DNA of 35,899 nt, taken from CAYOLL01 sp964404765 [NCBI: uncultured Gemmatimonadota bacterium]. Lineage in GTDB: Bacteria > 4572-55. Below, piece after piece: positions 16,891-25,346 of this stretch. The stretch spans positions 11,575-47,473 of the forward strand of contig CAYOLL010000032.1 in the NCBI GenBank assembly GCA_964404765.1. Reading direction: 5' to 3'. Below the pieces are notes generated by a model. That model searched no databases. It saw nothing but the letters and a program-made list of their open reading frames with translations, and was not told the origin of the DNA. The translations under genes and the position numbers were made by a program. Each line of letters opens with the position of its first letter. Position 1 is the stretch's first letter.

Positions 16891-17472
16891 TTAACCGAAA
16901 ATTTGCGAAACCGGCAGTTCCAAACCAACCAGGACAAGGGACGTGATCCGCTCATCGTCGCTAAAATCGCCATGCAGCGTATATTCCCCGTCTTTGAGCG
17001 TGTAGATTTCCACATTTCGATGGCGCGGGTTGACGATCCAGTATTCGGCGACGCCGGCTTTTTCATACGCCGCAAATTTGATGGAGCGGTCCAGGCGCAA
17101 ACTGCTTGGAGAAAGAACTTCCACAATCAGGTCAGGTACGCCTGTATAAAATTGGGCATCCTCCTGCGGCAATTTTTCTGTGGCGATAAATAAAATATCC
17201 GGCTGAACCGGGCGGCTTGTGACCGACAGATGAACCTCAAAAGGCGCTACCAAAACGACGCCGACGGCCTGATCGCTGACAAAGTTGCCCAACAATCGAG
17301 CCATTTTTGAAGCAACTAATTGATGCAAATAATTGGGCGCGTTGCTCACGTACAATTCTCCCTCGATAATTTCGTAGCGCTTATCATCATCCGGTAGACT
17401 CAAATAATCGTCATAAGTCCAGACTTTGGGCAAAGTCGGAGGCGATGAGATCGGTGCAGTTAGCGTAGGCAT
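16891..17472 (-). CDS. Uma2 family (PD-(D/E)XK) putative endonuclease
   Basis: A 193-residue member of the Uma2/DUF820 family, restriction-endonuclease-fold proteins found in many copies in cyanobacteria and other environmental bacteria. Their role is unproven, though links to transposons have been suggested. Typical signatures are YDDYLSLPDDDKRYEIIEGEL, the acidic pair in VQPDILFI and PDLIVEVLSPSS (the D...ExL core), and YEKAGVAEYWIVNP. All the expected catalytic carboxylates are visible. I prefer the ATG at 17472, with AGGA eight bases upstream, over the one at 17490. It stands between hairpin repeats and a receptor remnant, so this segment looks like a site of repeated insertion and loss. 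Confidence 0.88.
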   Translation of the reverse strand: MPTLTAPISSPPTLPKVWTYDDYLSLPDDDKRYEIIEGELYVSNAPNYLHQLVASKMARLLGNFVSDQAVGVVLVAPFEVHLSVTSRPVQPDILFIATEKLPQEDAQFYTGVPDLIVEVLSPSSLRLDRSIKFAAYEKAGVAEYWIVNPRHRNVEIYTLKDGEYTLHGDFSDDERITSLVLVGLELPVSQIFG

Positions 17473-17538
17473 GGAAAATCCTTTATCCATTTATTCAATC
17501 GTTTCCGATACTTTTGTTCATTGCTCATTGTTCATTGT

Positions 17539-17709
17539 TTAAAAGTGCATTTCCAAACCGACGCGGATCAGGCGCGGGATGTCATACATATTCGGGTCTT
17601 GTTCGGCTAAGCGATATTTTTGTTCGGCGGTCAGGCCGCTGGAGTCGTGTGGATTAACATTAACAAGTGAAAAAATCTCATGGTAACTCCTTGCGTTGAA
17701 ATCCTGTTC
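17539..17709 (-). pseudogene. Remnant of an outer-membrane receptor (C-terminal tail)
   Basis: After a TGA at 17712-17710 one minus-strand frame stays open to a TAA at 17539 and ends in IRVGLEMHF, the aromatic-terminated last strand typical of TonB receptors and other barrel proteins. Just before that, VNPHDSSGL and YRLAEQDPNMYDIP read like a loop of such a protein. Inside the same stretch, AAGGAG sits five bases before an ATG at 17681 that opens MRFFHLLMLI in a different frame, like the start of a signal peptide. The simplest reading is a receptor gene whose middle was deleted, joining its first ~10 codons to its last ~45. It lies just downstream of the ABC permease operon end on the same strand. 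Confidence 0.55.
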
Positions 17710-17770
17710 TCACAAACTCGCTTCCTGAATCAACGACTTGCCTCTTGGATCATTTCGAGACGCCGAAGTG

Positions 17771-18577
17771 TCACGCTCCGCGTGAAATATCCCGCCGACT
17801 GAAGATAATCCCGCCGCAAATCAAGATGGCAAAGGCATACAAACCGTTTTCCAATAAGACCTGAAAATATATCCCCAAATCCATCGAGACCGCGGCCGGA
17901 GTCAGACCTTTCCGAATAAAATCAATGTCACCGGGGAATGGCGCCGGGGAAAGATAATACACAAGTTGAGCGCAGAATCGATAAAACGGATTGGTGTGTG
18001 TTAACGCCGAGCTATCGATTGGCGCCAGATTTAGGATGATGGCGCTGCCTATGGCGACAACCGGTTTAACAAGGACGACCAGGCTCAGACAAAGGCCGTT
18101 GATAATCGTCACCTGGGCCAGTAATTGTAAAACAGGCATCAATAATAGCGGAGAAAAGACCAGGTCATAATAAAAAACAGAACCCGACATCAGGCCAAAA
18201 CCCACCAAAACATACAATAAAAGATATAGTTCCGTGCCCAACCATTTGCCCAACAAATATTCCCACCGACTGACGGGTTTGGCTAAAACGGTCAACCCGA
18301 TTCGATTATTTAAATCCGTCGAAACCACAATGGCGCCAATGAGTAAGCTCACACACCAGCCCAAAAATTTCCAGACCTGATAACACCAAAAAAAAAATTT
18401 CACGGTCAGTGGCTTGACTGTTTCAAACTCGCCGAGGTCGATACCTTTTTGGATGAAAAAATAGTTCGGCAGCAGGATGCACAAGGTGAGCAACACACAC
18501 AGCCCAAGCAAAACGTCAAAACGCCGACTCATCAGATCATGCCAGGTGTTTAGGGCGATTAAACGGATGTTACGCAT
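17771..18577 (-). CDS. ABC-2 type transporter permease
   Basis: A 268-residue polytopic membrane protein with about six hydrophobic segments. The ISTxLAKPVSRWEYLLGK-like region (TVLAKPVSRWEYLLGKWLG) is typical of ABC-2 permeases of the NosY/GldF kind. Its ATG overlaps the ATPase stop by eight bases (ATGCGTAA, 18570-18577), so the two are translationally coupled and should form one transporter. The cargo is not evident. The neighbouring TlpA thioredoxin suggests a link to envelope redox work, but this is context only. Confidence 0.87.
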   Translation of the reverse strand: MRNIRLIALNTWHDLMSRRFDVLLGLCVLLTLCILLPNYFFIQKGIDLGEFETVKPLTVKFFFWCYQVWKFLGWCVSLLIGAIVVSTDLNNRIGLTVLAKPVSRWEYLLGKWLGTELYLLLYVLVGFGLMSGSVFYYDLVFSPLLLMPVLQLLAQVTIINGLCLSLVVLVKPVVAIGSAIILNLAPIDSSALTHTNPFYRFCAQLVYYLSPAPFPGDIDFIRKGLTPAAVSMDLGIYFQVLLENGLYAFAILICGGIIFSRRDISRGA

Positions 18578-19505
18578 CCGAGGATTCTCCGATCAATTGC
18601 ATATACAAAGCCTCAAGCGACTGTTTGTGGGGGATTAAGCGAACAATTTCAACCGGCAATTCCAGCAGGCGTTTGAGCAAATCCTTTTTGACTTCGGCGG
18701 CGCAGGTCAGCGTGGCATAGCCGTCGTCGGTTGCCGCCAATTGATACGGCACATCTTGCAGACGCTCCTTTAGCGCATCGCTCCAACCGCTGATTTCAAT
18801 TTCCCAGTTACCGCTCAACCGGCTGATGCTGTCAAGATGGTCGGCCTTGATGATTTGGCCTTGTTTGATCAGCGCCAGATAATCGCACACACGCTCCACA
18901 TCGGACAGGATGTGACTGCTGAAAAAAATCGTCTTGCCCCGGGCTTTTTCTTCCAGAATAATATCGGCGATAAGCTTGCGCCCGGCCGGGTCGAGACCGG
19001 TGGTCGGCTCATCCAGGATGAGGAGCTGCGGATCATTGATCATGGCCTGGGCCAGGCCAAGGCGCTGGGTCATGCCTTTGGAGAAGGTTTTGACTTTGCG
19101 ATTGGCCGCTTCGCCCAGCCCGAGACGTTCCAGCAATTCGGAAGCCCGGAATTCCAACTCCCGATTAGCCAAACCGGTTAAACCGCCATAGAAGGTTAGC
19201 GCCTGATACGCCGTATAAAACGGATAAGTGGCGAAAATTTCCGATTGGTAACCGATGTGCCTGCGCGTGGCCGGCTCGCCCGGATGACACCCCAGCACCT
19301 GCGCCGAACCGGCTGTCGGTTTGATTAGACCCAACAGGAGGTGGATGGCGGTCGTTTTGCCGGCCCCGTTTGGACCGACAAAGGCCACGACTTGCCCGCG
19401 TCGGATGCTCAAATTCAGGTTGCTGACAGCCGGCGTCCGCGGTTTTTTGAAGCCGACTTCAAAAGATTTTGTCAGCAAGTCGGCTTGAATGACTATTTCA
19501 GCCAT
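18570..19505 (-). CDS. ABC transporter ATP-binding protein (CcmA/NosF-like)
   Basis: A 311-residue ABC ATPase. Walker A is GPNGAGKTT (about 43-51), the signature is FSKGMTQRL, Walker B plus D loop is LLILDEPTTGLDP, and the switch histidine is in FFSSHILSD. A C-terminal regulatory region of about 90 residues follows, as in DrrA/NosF-type ATPases that serve ABC-2 permeases. It starts 13 bases inside the end of the TlpA gene and overlaps the permease by eight bases. This continuous overlap chain marks a tight operon. Confidence 0.92.
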   Translation of the reverse strand: MAEIVIQADLLTKSFEVGFKKPRTPAVSNLNLSIRRGQVVAFVGPNGAGKTTAIHLLLGLIKPTAGSAQVLGCHPGEPATRRHIGYQSEIFATYPFYTAYQALTFYGGLTGLANRELEFRASELLERLGLGEAANRKVKTFSKGMTQRLGLAQAMINDPQLLILDEPTTGLDPAGRKLIADIILEEKARGKTIFFSSHILSDVERVCDYLALIKQGQIIKADHLDSISRLSGNWEIEISGWSDALKERLQDVPYQLAATDDGYATLTCAAEVKKDLLKRLLELPVEIVRLIPHKQSLEALYMQLIGESSDA

Positions 19506-20023
19506 TTCGCGGCCATCTCTTTCATTTTCATGTCGGCGCCCGTCACCGTTTGGGCAATCCTTGCCTGCTGATCCAGCACAATGGTCACGGGAATGCCCGG
19601 AAATCCGTAGGCATTGGAAATGGTAGATTGGGCGTCATAGAGGACGGGGAAGGGCACGGGATTGTCGCGCAAATACGCATCCCGTTCTGCCGGGTTCTGA
19701 TCCACATTCACGCTGATGAGCATTAAGCCCCGGTCTTTGTAAGTCCGGTATATTTCCGCCAGCATGGGCATTTCGCTGCGGCACGGTCCGCACCAACTGG
19801 CCCAGATATTGATCAATGTGATTTTGTGCTTCTGGGCTTCCTGATTGATGTCCATTGTGCGACCGTCCAAATCGGGCAGTTTACACGCCATAAAAGGCTC
19901 GCCTTGCGCGTTCAGACTCGCGCCGACGATCTTCTCCCGCACTTTGGCTTTGGTGATTATACTGAACGGTAAAAACAGCGCCAAAAAAATGATACTGCCA
20001 ACTTTGAATTGTTTTGATATCAT
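19493..20023 (-). CDS. TlpA/ResA-like membrane-anchored thioredoxin
   Basis: A 176-residue periplasmic thiol-disulfide protein. An N-terminal hydrophobic anchor (FKVGSIIFLALFLPFSII) is followed by a TlpA-type thioredoxin fold with the active site WASWCGPCRSEMP and the cis-proline region GFPGIPVTIV. Such proteins keep thiols reduced in the envelope, for example on apocytochromes or copper-site proteins. I place the start at 20023, where GGAGAA stands four bases upstream. The ATG at 20035 is less well supported. The end overlaps the ABC ATPase start by 13 bases. Confidence 0.88.
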   Translation of the reverse strand: MISKQFKVGSIIFLALFLPFSIITKAKVREKIVGASLNAQGEPFMACKLPDLDGRTMDINQEAQKHKITLINIWASWCGPCRSEMPMLAEIYRTYKDRGLMLISVNVDQNPAERDAYLRDNPVPFPVLYDAQSTISNAYGFPGIPVTIVLDQQARIAQTVTGADMKMKEMAAKWLK

Positions 20024-20047
20024 CGGGTTCTCCATTTGACGCTACGG

Positions 20048-20500
20048 CTATTTTAGCGGCTTTGCGGTCTTCCGCGCGCCGGGTATAATCAACTTTAAGC
20101 TGCGGCTCTTGATGGCCTTGGTATCAATCTTATCGGCTAACTGCTCGTGAGTAAACTGCCCTTCAAAGACTTCGAGCGCCGCGCCTTTTAAGGCATACGG
20201 ATACGCTTCTTCGATTAGCTCGGCAAGCTCGGCTTTTGTCACATAGCAGCCGCCGGCTTTTCGCCGCCGGTTGGCGTCGTGAATGCTGTCTACCGCATTA
20301 TCAATGGACAACTCCCAGGAGCGCGTAGATCGTTTTTCCGCGTCTTGCTTGATCACGTGCAGCATCAGTATTTTCAGATGGCTTTTGATCCGGCTTATTT
20401 TATCATCGCGGCTCATTTCCTCCATCTCCTCAATCAAATTTAGAGCTGCCGGATAATCTTGCTTGAGCATCAACTTTTTTAACTCCAGAATTTCTTCCAT
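20048..20500 (-). CDS. DUF29 family protein
   Basis: A 150-residue, highly helical and charged protein. The arrangement LEEMEEMSRDDKISRIKSHL, then LMLHVIKQ, then RSWELSIDNAVDSI matches the DUF29 pattern (paired helices, the HLLK-like motif and SWxxSI). DUF29 has no established biochemical role. It is the first gene of the operon that continues with TlpA and the ABC pair, starting 24 bases before the TlpA ATG. AAGGAG precedes the start by seven bases. The last 40 residues are basic. Confidence 0.7.
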   Translation of the reverse strand: MEEILELKKLMLKQDYPAALNLIEEMEEMSRDDKISRIKSHLKILMLHVIKQDAEKRSTRSWELSIDNAVDSIHDANRRRKAGGCYVTKAELAELIEEAYPYALKGAALEVFEGQFTHEQLADKIDTKAIKSRSLKLIIPGARKTAKPLK

Positions 20501-20538
20501 GCTAAACTCCTTTTACACATACAGCAGACCGCAAAAGT

Positions 20539-20598
20539 TTGTAGTAGCGAGTTCATTCGCGGCTCTTGCGCGGGTAACGAATGAATTCGCTACTACAA
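20539..20598. repeat. 21-bp inverted repeat (GTAGTAGCGAATTCATTCG type)
   Basis: Arms 20539-20559 and 20578-20598 pair over 21 bases with one mismatch around an 18-base loop. It lies between the SPFH gene stop and the DUF29 start. A weaker hairpin with a GTAGCG/CGCTAC stem occurs at 1345-1372 between the cytochrome and synthase genes. Confidence 0.8.
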
Positions 20599-20606
20599 GC
20601 GTGGCA

Positions 20607-21710
20607 TTATTGCGGCGGCAGCGGCGGCGGCACCGCGTCAAACAGGAAGCTGACTTCCGGCACATCGCCGGCTTTGGTCCAGGCAGCCATGCCTTCTTTC
20701 CAGATCAGGGTGTCGCGGGTGAGTTGTCCGGCCTGCACGTACGGTTTGAGTGCGCCGATGTCAAACGGGCCGGCCGACTGCCCGCCGATAGCGACATGAT
20801 ATTTGGGCGCTTGCTGCAATGGCGGCGGCACGGCCGGACCGGGCTGCTGCTGCGCCTGGGTCATGGTTTGGCCCATTTGCTGAGCCATGGCAAAGCCCAT
20901 GCCCAAGCCCATGCCGCCCGAGGCGGTTCCGCCCGGATTTTTGGCGGCTTCTTCCAGCGCGTTGGCGGCCTGATACTGGGCATAAGCGTTGAGATTGCCG
21001 ATCACGCCCATGCTGGTGCGCTTGTCCAAGGCCGCTTCCACTTCCGGCGGCAGGGAGATGTTTTCGACCAGAAATTTGGTGACCGACAGGCCGTACTCAC
21101 CAAACTCCGGATCGAGCTTGTTATGGCAAAACTTGCTCAACTCGTCATAGTTGGAAGCCAAATCCAGCACCGGAATTTTGCTCTCTCCGATCAAGTCACT
21201 GAATCGGGTCAGGACGATGTTGCGCAGTTGTTCGGTAATGCTGTCGGTCGTGAATTCGCCGCTGGTGCCGACGACTTCCTTGATGAATTTGGCGGCGTCG
21301 GTCACCCGCATGGCGTAGGCGCCAAAAGCCCGCAGTCGCACCGGGCCAAATTCCGGATCGCGCAGCATAATCGGGTTCTTCGTGCCCCATTTCAGGTCGG
21401 TAAATTGTTTGGTGTTGACAAAATAGACTTCGGCCTTGAACGGGCTTTCAAAGCCATATTTCCAGCCTTTGAGCGTGGCCAGCACCGGCAAGTTCTTGGT
21501 CTCCAGTGTATGCGTACCCGGCCTAAAAACATCGGCCAATTGGCCTTCGTTAATAAAAACGGCCTGCTGACTTTCGCGGACGACCAATTTCGCATTATAC
21601 TTGATTTCGTTATTGTAACGCTCAAAGCGATAAACCATGATATCGCTCGTGGGATCCAGCCACTCGACAATGTCAATCAGTTCACCGGTGATTTTTTTCC
21701 ATAACGACAT
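20607..21710 (-). CDS. SPFH-domain (YdjI-like) protein fused to a GYF_2 domain
   Basis: A 367-residue cytosolic protein. Residues 1-270 form an SPFH/virion-core-protein-like domain (MSLWKKITGELIDIVEWLD, VVRESQQAVFINEGQ, AFGAYAMRVTD), as in Bacillus YdjI, a partner of PspA-like membrane stress proteins. A low-complexity Gly/Met/Gln linker follows (about 275-310). The C-terminus (YHVAIGGQSAGPFDIGAL, LIWKEGMAAWTKAGDVPE) is a GYF_2 domain, a peptide-binding or membrane-related module often found at the ends of bacterial membrane proteins. It ends in a proline-rich tail. AGGAGG stands four bases before the chosen ATG at 21710. The gene is not obviously in an operon. Confidence 0.87.
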   Translation of the reverse strand: MSLWKKITGELIDIVEWLDPTSDIMVYRFERYNNEIKYNAKLVVRESQQAVFINEGQLADVFRPGTHTLETKNLPVLATLKGWKYGFESPFKAEVYFVNTKQFTDLKWGTKNPIMLRDPEFGPVRLRAFGAYAMRVTDAAKFIKEVVGTSGEFTTDSITEQLRNIVLTRFSDLIGESKIPVLDLASNYDELSKFCHNKLDPEFGEYGLSVTKFLVENISLPPEVEAALDKRTSMGVIGNLNAYAQYQAANALEEAAKNPGGTASGGMGLGMGFAMAQQMGQTMTQAQQQPGPAVPPPLQQAPKYHVAIGGQSAGPFDIGALKPYVQAGQLTRDTLIWKEGMAAWTKAGDVPEVSFLFDAVPPPLPPQ

Positions 21711-22228
21711 AGAGCCTCCTTGATGTTTAATCTCAAATATAGCCATGAAGTCACAAAAGCACGAAGAATTACTAATTATACTTTATACTTGGAACCCCGA
21801 ATTATTCACCACAACAGAGGCACAGAGAGCACCGTGATATAGGAATTATAAGGATTTATGGTCAATTTCAACAGAACTTGCAGCGGAAGTCAATATTTTC
21901 AAGGATTTCACAAACTTACAGGCGGAAACCTTCGCAAGCTTCGCAAGGTTAGCCAACGGTTATTGAGAAGTTACCGTCTTTGACTTTAACTTCTTATTTA
22001 TCAATTCTCTGTGATCGCCGTGTCGCCATGGTGATGAATAATCCAGGGGAAAGAAGTAGGCATAAATCTTTACAATTTAACATCCACTGTCAAAATAATA
22101 AGCGCCTGCCGAATTGTCAAGCCAAGAGGTTGTAAGGCTTGGAAAGAGTGGAAACATAGAAGCCGAAGGCAGTCCCCACGAAAAGCAACTCCTAAATCTC
22201 CTTTTCCAAGGGGACTTTTGCATCGCGC
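21711..22228. other. Gene-free tract with repeat fragments
   Basis: No open frame here looks like a protein. I see a degenerate CACGAAG-type word (21744-21770), a CACAACAGAGGCACAGAGAG-like word at about 21808-21826 with an inverted counterpart near 22012-22033, and the AACCTT/AAGGTT palindrome at 21927-21950. The tract appears to be accumulated repeat debris upstream of the SPFH gene. Confidence 0.5.
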
Positions 22229-22400
22229 TAATGTTACAACTTATGTACTAGTCAACAACCTTTAGAACACTTTTCGGAGGTGTCATTCCGGCACGTTTTT
22301 GGCCGGAATCTTCTTACAGGCAAACAAGATGCCGGATAAAAGCATTCCGGCATGACAGTGTATCACAGGTCGTTGACTAGTACATAATGTTACAACTTAT
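22229..22400. mobile_element. MITE-like element with terminal inverted repeats and flanking direct repeats
   Basis: Terminal arms 22243-22261 and 22367-22385 match over 19 bases with one mismatch (GTACTAGTCAACAACCT at the left end). The unit is flanked by a perfect 16-base direct repeat, TAATGTTACAACTTAT, at 22229-22244 and 22385-22400. Inside is a second imperfect palindrome built on TGTCATTCCGG and CCGGCATGACA (about 22280-22357). At about 140 bases it has no coding capacity, so any movement would need a transposase from elsewhere. The flanking repeat is longer than most target duplications, so it may instead be part of the repeat unit. Confidence 0.7.
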
Positions 22401-22417
22401 TATAAAAATTGACGTTA

Positions 22418-22452
22418 ACAAAAAGCCCGTCGATTATATAAACCGGCGGGCT
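22418..22452 (-). terminator. Rho-independent terminator after maeB
   Basis: On the minus strand a 9-bp stem (arms 22444-22452 and 22424-22432, one G-U pair) is followed by TTTTT, about 25 bases after the maeB stop at 22476. Confidence 0.8.
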
Positions 22453-22475
22453 CGTTGCGGTGATCTTTGCCGGGT

Positions 22476-24461
22476 TTAATCTTCCTTGACATCTACGGCG
22501 GCGATGGCGGAGATGTTGACCACATCGTCCATATCGCAGCCATATTGCAGCACATGCACCGGTTTGCGAATGCCCATCAGTATCGGTCCGATAATCTTAG
22601 CGCCGCCCAGCTTCAACATCATCTTGTAAGCGATATTACCCGATTGCAGATCGGGAAATATCAGGACATTGGCCTCTCCCGACAATGTGGAAAAGCCAAA
22701 GACTTCCTTACGCAGATTGGCGTCGAGCGCCACGTCGGCCTGCATTTCCCCATCAATTATTAAGCCAGGCTCACGCTGTCGAATGATTTCCAGCGCTTTA
22801 CGCACCCGTTCCACCAGCGGGTGGCGCGAGCTGCCAAAGTTAGAGAACGACAACATGGCCACCTGCGGCTCCACGTTAAACCAGCGCGCCACTTTAGCCG
22901 TCTCGATGGCGATCTCGGCCAGTGTTTCGGCATCCGGCTCGATATTTACGGTTGTATCGGCAAAGAACAGGGTGCGATCTTTGGTAAAAACAATATACGT
23001 TCCGGACACATGCTTGACCCCGTCCTTGACTCCAACGACTTGCAAGGCGGGCCGAATTGTATCGGCATAATGACCGGTAATGCCGGAAACCATGCCATCC
23101 ACATCGCCGGTTTGCAGCATCATTGCGCCAATATAGTTGGGTTGGCGCAGCAACGCCGCCGCGTTCATTTCCGTAAGCCCGCGGCGATTGCGCTGATTCC
23201 ATAAAGCCGTTACGTAGGCGTCATATTTCGGATAATTTTCCGGGTCGATAATTTCGAAGTCGAAGCGTCGGATCAGCTTCAAATCCTCTATTTTGCGCAG
23301 GATGACCGCCGGGCGTCCAATCAGCACCGGCTCGGCAAAACCTTCTTCCTGAATCAGATGGCAGGCGCGCAAAATAGTCTCGTTTTCGCCTTCGGGATAG
23401 ACGATGCGATAGCGCTTCTGGCGGGCCTTGGTAATCATCATGCGCATAATCTGGCGGCCCTTGCCCAACCGCTGCTCCAGTTCATACCGATATTGCTCGA
23501 TATCCACGGTTTTGCGGGCGACGCCGGATTTCATGGCTGTTTCCGCCACCGCTGTCGCTTCCCACAACAGGACGCGCGGGTCGAACGGTTTTGGAATGAT
23601 GTAGTCACGCCCAAATTTGATGGATGATACGCCGTAGGCGCGCAGCACGGAGTCCGGCACATCTTCTTTGGTCAGCCGGGCCAGCGCGTGCGTGGCCGCG
23701 ACTTTCATTTCCTCATTGATGGTGCGGGCCCGGACATCCAGTGCACCGCGAAAGATAAACGGAAAGCCCAGCACATTGTTGACTTGATTGGGATAGTCTG
23801 ACCGACCGGTGGCCATCAGCGCGTCCGGGCGGGCAGCCATGGCGTCGTTATACGTAATTTCCGGATCGGGGTTGGCCATCGCAAAAATAATCGGATTTTT
23901 GGCCATTTTTTTGATCATCTCGCCGGTCACGGTGTTGGCCACGGAGCAGCCGGTAAAAACATCGGCGTCCACCAGCGCTTCGGTTAAGGTGCGCCTTTCG
24001 GTGCGGCGAGAGAAAATTGCTTTGTACTTATTCATGCCCTCGGTGCGTCCTTCATAGATCACGCCCTTGGTGTCACACAACAAGATATTTTCCGGTCGTA
24101 CCCCCAGATTCAGATAATGCAAGGCGCAGGCAATGCCCGACGCGCCTGCACCGTTGAATACCACCCGCACATCTTCAATCCGCTTGTCCACGATTTCCAG
24201 CGCATTCAGCAGGGCCGCGCCGGAAATGATGGCCGTTCCATGCTGATCATCATGAAACACTGGAATCGACATCGTCTTCTTCAGCGTCTCTTCAATATAG
24301 AAGCATTCCGGGGCCTTGATATCTTCCAGATTAATGCCGCCAAACGTTGGCTCCAGCAATTGCACCGCCCGGATAATTTCATCCGAGTTGTGGGTATTCA
24401 GCTCGATGTCGAATACATCAATATCGGCAAAGGTTTTGAACAGCACGCCCTTGCCCTCCAT
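22476..24461 (-). CDS. maeB: NADP-dependent malic enzyme with phosphotransacetylase-like domain, N-terminally truncated
   Basis: A 661-residue remainder of MaeB, which oxidatively decarboxylates malate to pyruvate. It opens at MEGKGVLFK, which in full-length enzymes (about 760 residues) lies roughly 100 residues in. The NAD(P)-binding region ([17 protein letters not shown]) and the complete C-terminal PTA_PTB domain (about 340-655) are present. That domain is usually a regulatory acetyl-CoA sensor. The missing part normally holds the YSPGVAEP motif with the catalytic tyrosine. Family homology continues seven codons upstream of the ATG (AGKPV), then meets the TGA of the EamA gene, so the break falls at about 24477-24485. 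No Shine-Dalgarno precedes 24461. It is a damaged gene or a chimeric join. A terminator follows the stop. Confidence 0.85.
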   Translation of the reverse strand: MEGKGVLFKTFADIDVFDIELNTHNSDEIIRAVQLLEPTFGGINLEDIKAPECFYIEETLKKTMSIPVFHDDQHGTAIISGAALLNALEIVDKRIEDVRVVFNGAGASGIACALHYLNLGVRPENILLCDTKGVIYEGRTEGMNKYKAIFSRRTERRTLTEALVDADVFTGCSVANTVTGEMIKKMAKNPIIFAMANPDPEITYNDAMAARPDALMATGRSDYPNQVNNVLGFPFIFRGALDVRARTINEEMKVAATHALARLTKEDVPDSVLRAYGVSSIKFGRDYIIPKPFDPRVLLWEATAVAETAMKSGVARKTVDIEQYRYELEQRLGKGRQIMRMMITKARQKRYRIVYPEGENETILRACHLIQEEGFAEPVLIGRPAVILRKIEDLKLIRRFDFEIIDPENYPKYDAYVTALWNQRNRRGLTEMNAAALLRQPNYIGAMMLQTGDVDGMVSGITGHYADTIRPALQVVGVKDGVKHVSGTYIVFTKDRTLFFADTTVNIEPDAETLAEIAIETAKVARWFNVEPQVAMLSFSNFGSSRHPLVERVRKALEIIRQREPGLIIDGEMQADVALDANLRKEVFGFSTLSGEANVLIFPDLQSGNIAYKMMLKLGGAKIIGPILMGIRKPVHVLQYGCDMDDVVNISAIAAVDVKED

Positions 24462-24482
24462 GACCGGTTTGCCGGCCCTGAT

Positions 24483-25343
24483 TCAACCGAATAAACTAAT
24501 GCAGATCACGCCAAGAATCATTAAAACTGAGCCTAAAGCGCGTTCGCGTAAACCGCCTTCTTTAAAAAGAAAAACGCCAAACAGCACGCTAATAAGTGCG
24601 CTTAATCGTTTGACCGAAATAAGATAGGCGACCAATGTCATTTTGACGGCGATCATGTGGCAGATTAGCATCGCGGCGTTGACAAAGCCAATGACCACTA
24701 ATGAGCTTAGCCCATGCCGGAGCGCACGCGCCCGGCGCGGGACGAATGCAACAAACGGCAACAGACCCAGCGCGATAAAAGAATTAACCGTGACAATCCA
24801 AACAAATGGCGATGAATTGCTGACGCCTATTTTGTCAAAATTGGAGCTGATGCTCCACATAAAAGCCGTTAGCAACATCAGCCGAGGTCCTTTATGTTTC
24901 CAGATCGATTTAAGGGGGGCTAAAATGCCGCTGTGCCGTTGCTGAATATGGAGCGTATAAGCTCCGGCGACGATTAGAATGACCCCGATCAGCCCAAATG
25001 CTGACGGGAATTCATGCACAATTAAGGGGGATGTGATCAGTAGAAAAAGTGGCGTAAAAGTGACCATTGGCGCAGTTAGCGATAAATCCGAGGCCTGGAT
25101 CGCTTTCATGTACAAAATTGAGGACACGATATTGAAGGTACCATTCCAGAATAACGCCCGAAAAAAATCCGGACCAATAGGCGGCAGCGGATTTAATAAC
25201 ACGAATGGTAGTACAAATGGAATGGTCAGCAATCTTACAGCGAATGCAACTACGTATGGATCGTAGCGCATCAGATTTTTTTTGCTCAGAACATCGCGCG
25301 CCGAGTCTAAAAATGCAGTCGCTAAAGCGTAAGGAAACCACAT
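24483..25343 (-). CDS. EamA/DMT-superfamily transporter
   Basis: A 286-residue membrane protein with about ten hydrophobic segments in two EamA halves, ending in the usual ERALGSVLMILGVICI helix. Substrates of this family are varied (metabolites, amino acids, nucleotide sugars) and cannot be told here. The ATG at 25343 lies three bases after the stop of the antitoxin-like gene and has no clear Shine-Dalgarno, so it may be translationally coupled. Its TGA (24485-24483) coincides with the point where the truncated maeB homology begins. Confidence 0.85.
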   Translation of the reverse strand: MWFPYALATAFLDSARDVLSKKNLMRYDPYVVAFAVRLLTIPFVLPFVLLNPLPPIGPDFFRALFWNGTFNIVSSILYMKAIQASDLSLTAPMVTFTPLFLLITSPLIVHEFPSAFGLIGVILIVAGAYTLHIQQRHSGILAPLKSIWKHKGPRLMLLTAFMWSISSNFDKIGVSNSSPFVWIVTVNSFIALGLLPFVAFVPRRARALRHGLSSLVVIGFVNAAMLICHMIAVKMTLVAYLISVKRLSALISVLFGVFLFKEGGLRERALGSVLMILGVICISLFG

Positions 25344-25346
25344 ATT

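Noticed and set aside
20463-21704. A 413-codon open frame on the plus strand
   Set aside because: It is antisense to the SPFH-GYF gene, which has clear family motifs and AGGAGG before its start. The plus frame has no recognisable domain.
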